This document shows positions 5,641 through 6,403 of a DNA stretch of 6,403 nt, piece after piece. The translations under genes and the position numbers were made by a program. This DNA comes from Chromatiales bacterium (GTDB lineage: Bacteria; Pseudomonadota; Gammaproteobacteria; SZUA-152): NCBI GenBank assembly GCA_026999335.1, contig JALTPW010001048.1, positions 1 to 6,403 on the forward strand, given 5' to 3'. The notes under the pieces are model-generated. The model searched no databases. It was given only the letters and a program-made list of their open reading frames with translations, and was not told the origin of the DNA. How positions within the stretch are numbered: position 1 is the stretch's first letter; every line of letters starts with the position of its first letter.

Positions 5641-6204
5641 TTACACAGTAGTCTTCCGCCATTGTTCCTTTGTTAGTTTAAATAACACATGCTCTCTGTT
5701 TGGGCTACCAACTGAAACGCTTGGATGTTCGAAATTTTGCCGAGTATTGTGCATCGTTAATCGGGCCATCAATGCTATGGATCGGCTATTATTTACCGCT
5801 GCAAATGAGTATATTTCAGGCAAGTCCAGTACGCCGAATGCATGTTTAAGAACCTCTTTTGCCGCCTCAGAGGCATAACCCTTACCCCAGTATTTCCTCG
5901 ATAATCGCCAGCCTATTTCAATGCTCGGGGAAAATGGTAGTTCGGGCAATGTTTTGTGTAAGCCGACAAAGCCGATAAATTTATTGTTTTTCAATTCCTC
6001 TACAGCCCACAAGCCCCAGCCGTGTGTTGAAATAAGCGATTGAATTTTATGAGCCAGTTCATCACTTTTGGTTCTGCTCAGGGGGTTCGGAAAATACTTC
6101 ATGACTTCCGGATCAGATGTCATTTCTGCAAAAGGAGGAAGATCACTTTCTTTCCATTGCCTGAGCTTCAATCTGTTGGTTTTGAGTTCAATTATTTCAA
6201 GCAT
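5641..6204 (-). CDS. GNAT acetyltransferase, RimJ/RimL type
   Basis: The 187-residue protein (from the ATG at 6204) has the Acetyltransf_3 pattern: an N-terminal IELKTNRLKLRQWKESDL, SDPEVMKYFPNPL, a central strand with KFIGFVGL (about 75-82), SIEIGWRLSRKYWGKGYASE with the acetyl-CoA pyrophosphate-binding R-x-x-x-G-K-G-Y-A loop (about 103-111), and the C-terminal NNSRSIALMARLTM and REHVLFKL typical of RimJ/RimL relatives. Such enzymes move an acetyl group from acetyl-CoA to an amine on a protein N-terminus, small molecule or antibiotic; the substrate cannot be told here. The frame is open to an ATG at 6258, but residues before the family start (MCTEAWSVCRPSYK) look random, so I choose 6204; 6213 is also possible. 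None of the three has a clear Shine-Dalgarno sequence. The gene is AT-richer than ppnN and stands alone, which suggests acquisition as an accessory gene. Confidence 0.9.
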   Translation of the reverse strand: MLEIIELKTNRLKLRQWKESDLPPFAEMTSDPEVMKYFPNPLSRTKSDELAHKIQSLISTHGWGLWAVEELKNNKFIGFVGLHKTLPELPFSPSIEIGWRLSRKYWGKGYASEAAKEVLKHAFGVLDLPEIYSFAAVNNSRSIALMARLTMHNTRQNFEHPSVSVGSPNREHVLFKLTKEQWRKTTV

Positions 6205-6403
6205 AAATACCATTACTTTGTATGATGGTCGACAAACGCTCCAGGCTTCCGTGCACATTAAATACCCGAGCCAAGCAAAGGGGGCGGGCTTTCATGGGGG
6301 AATCCGGTGAGAGAAGGGTGGGTACCGTCTACCGATTGTGCCTTAATCCCATGCCGTGATGGTGGGCAGTGCCCACACATAACCGCTCCAGAGCGATTGA
6401 TAT
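6205..6403. other. Right-end non-coding stretch with palindromes
   Basis: No gene is supported. It must contain the acetyltransferase promoter (minus strand), but I cannot find convincing hexamers. The palindrome GTGGGCA-G-TGCCCAC (6362-6376) shares its arms with the second hairpin of the repeat at 5404-5492. CGCTC (6384-6388)/GAGCG (6391-6395) forms a further tiny inverted repeat. The window ends before a possible second copy could be completed. Confidence 0.45.

Noticed and set aside
5590..5646. Inverted repeat GTGTAAT (5590-5596)/ATTACAC (5640-5646) at the acetyltransferase stop
   Set aside because: The arms are short and 43 bases apart with no nested pairing, so a chance match is likely.
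6205..6258. Longer acetyltransferase start at 6258
   Set aside because: The added residues do not resemble any GNAT N-terminus and no Shine-Dalgarno sequence precedes that ATG.
4709..6403. Integron cassette array, because ccdAB and GNAT genes are common integron cassettes
   Set aside because: I find no attC-like pairs of core sites at the gene boundaries, the two genes point in opposite directions, and no integrase is present.
1..6403. tRNA, rRNA, CRISPR array or riboswitch
   Set aside because: No cloverleaf, regularly spaced repeats or recognisable riboswitch core was seen on either strand by eye.

Overview
The window looks like chromosomal DNA from a gammaproteobacterium. The best taxonomic marker is a full-length PpnN (YgdH) nucleosidase that aligns from end to end with the enterobacterial protein as I remember it. 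An outer-membrane-type lipoprotein, a relic of MtfA and a CcdAB module also fit a gammaproteobacterium. I cannot name the genus. The left and central genes are moderately GC-rich, while the right end (about 4710-6260) is visibly AT-richer and holds accessory-type genes.

Layout from left to right. Positions 1-199 are an AT-rich leader with an imperfect direct repeat and small palindromes. Positions 200-2287 (+) encode a large acidic surface lipoprotein that seems to be built from an N-terminal beta-sandwich and three related beta-rich modules; it ends at a strong intrinsic terminator. Positions 2343-2724 are non-coding, except that 2577-2724 is a recognisable broken C-terminus of an MtfA-type zinc peptidase. 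A near-consensus promoter starts inside the end of that relic and drives a solitary 139-residue Xre/MbcA/ParS-type antitoxin-like protein (2832-3251, +) with a near-perfect Shine-Dalgarno sequence and no toxin beside it. ppnN (3335-4708, -) converges on it across an 83-base gap that holds a GTCATT-type hairpin.

Divergently from ppnN lies a decayed ccdAB toxin-antitoxin operon (4835-5391, +). ccdA carries a nonsense codon and a frameshift, and ccdB a two-base insertion; the ribosome-binding site and the overlapping TAATG junction survive. Twelve bases after ccdB is an 89-base element with terminal inverted repeats and internal hairpins (5404-5492), MITE- or REP-like. A GNAT acetyltransferase of the RimJ/RimL type follows on the minus strand (5641-6204), with a bidirectional-looking hairpin downstream of it. 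The last bases contain another GTGGGCA/TGCCCAC palindrome, possibly part of a second copy of the repeat.

The genes do not form one pathway. PpnN links nucleotide salvage to the stringent response, and the rest is an accessory zone in which three genes are visibly decaying. I found no convincing undescribed multi-gene system. The most original items are the modular lipoprotein, the orphan antitoxin with its inverted-repeat promoter, and the well-resolved decay of ccdAB and mtfA.
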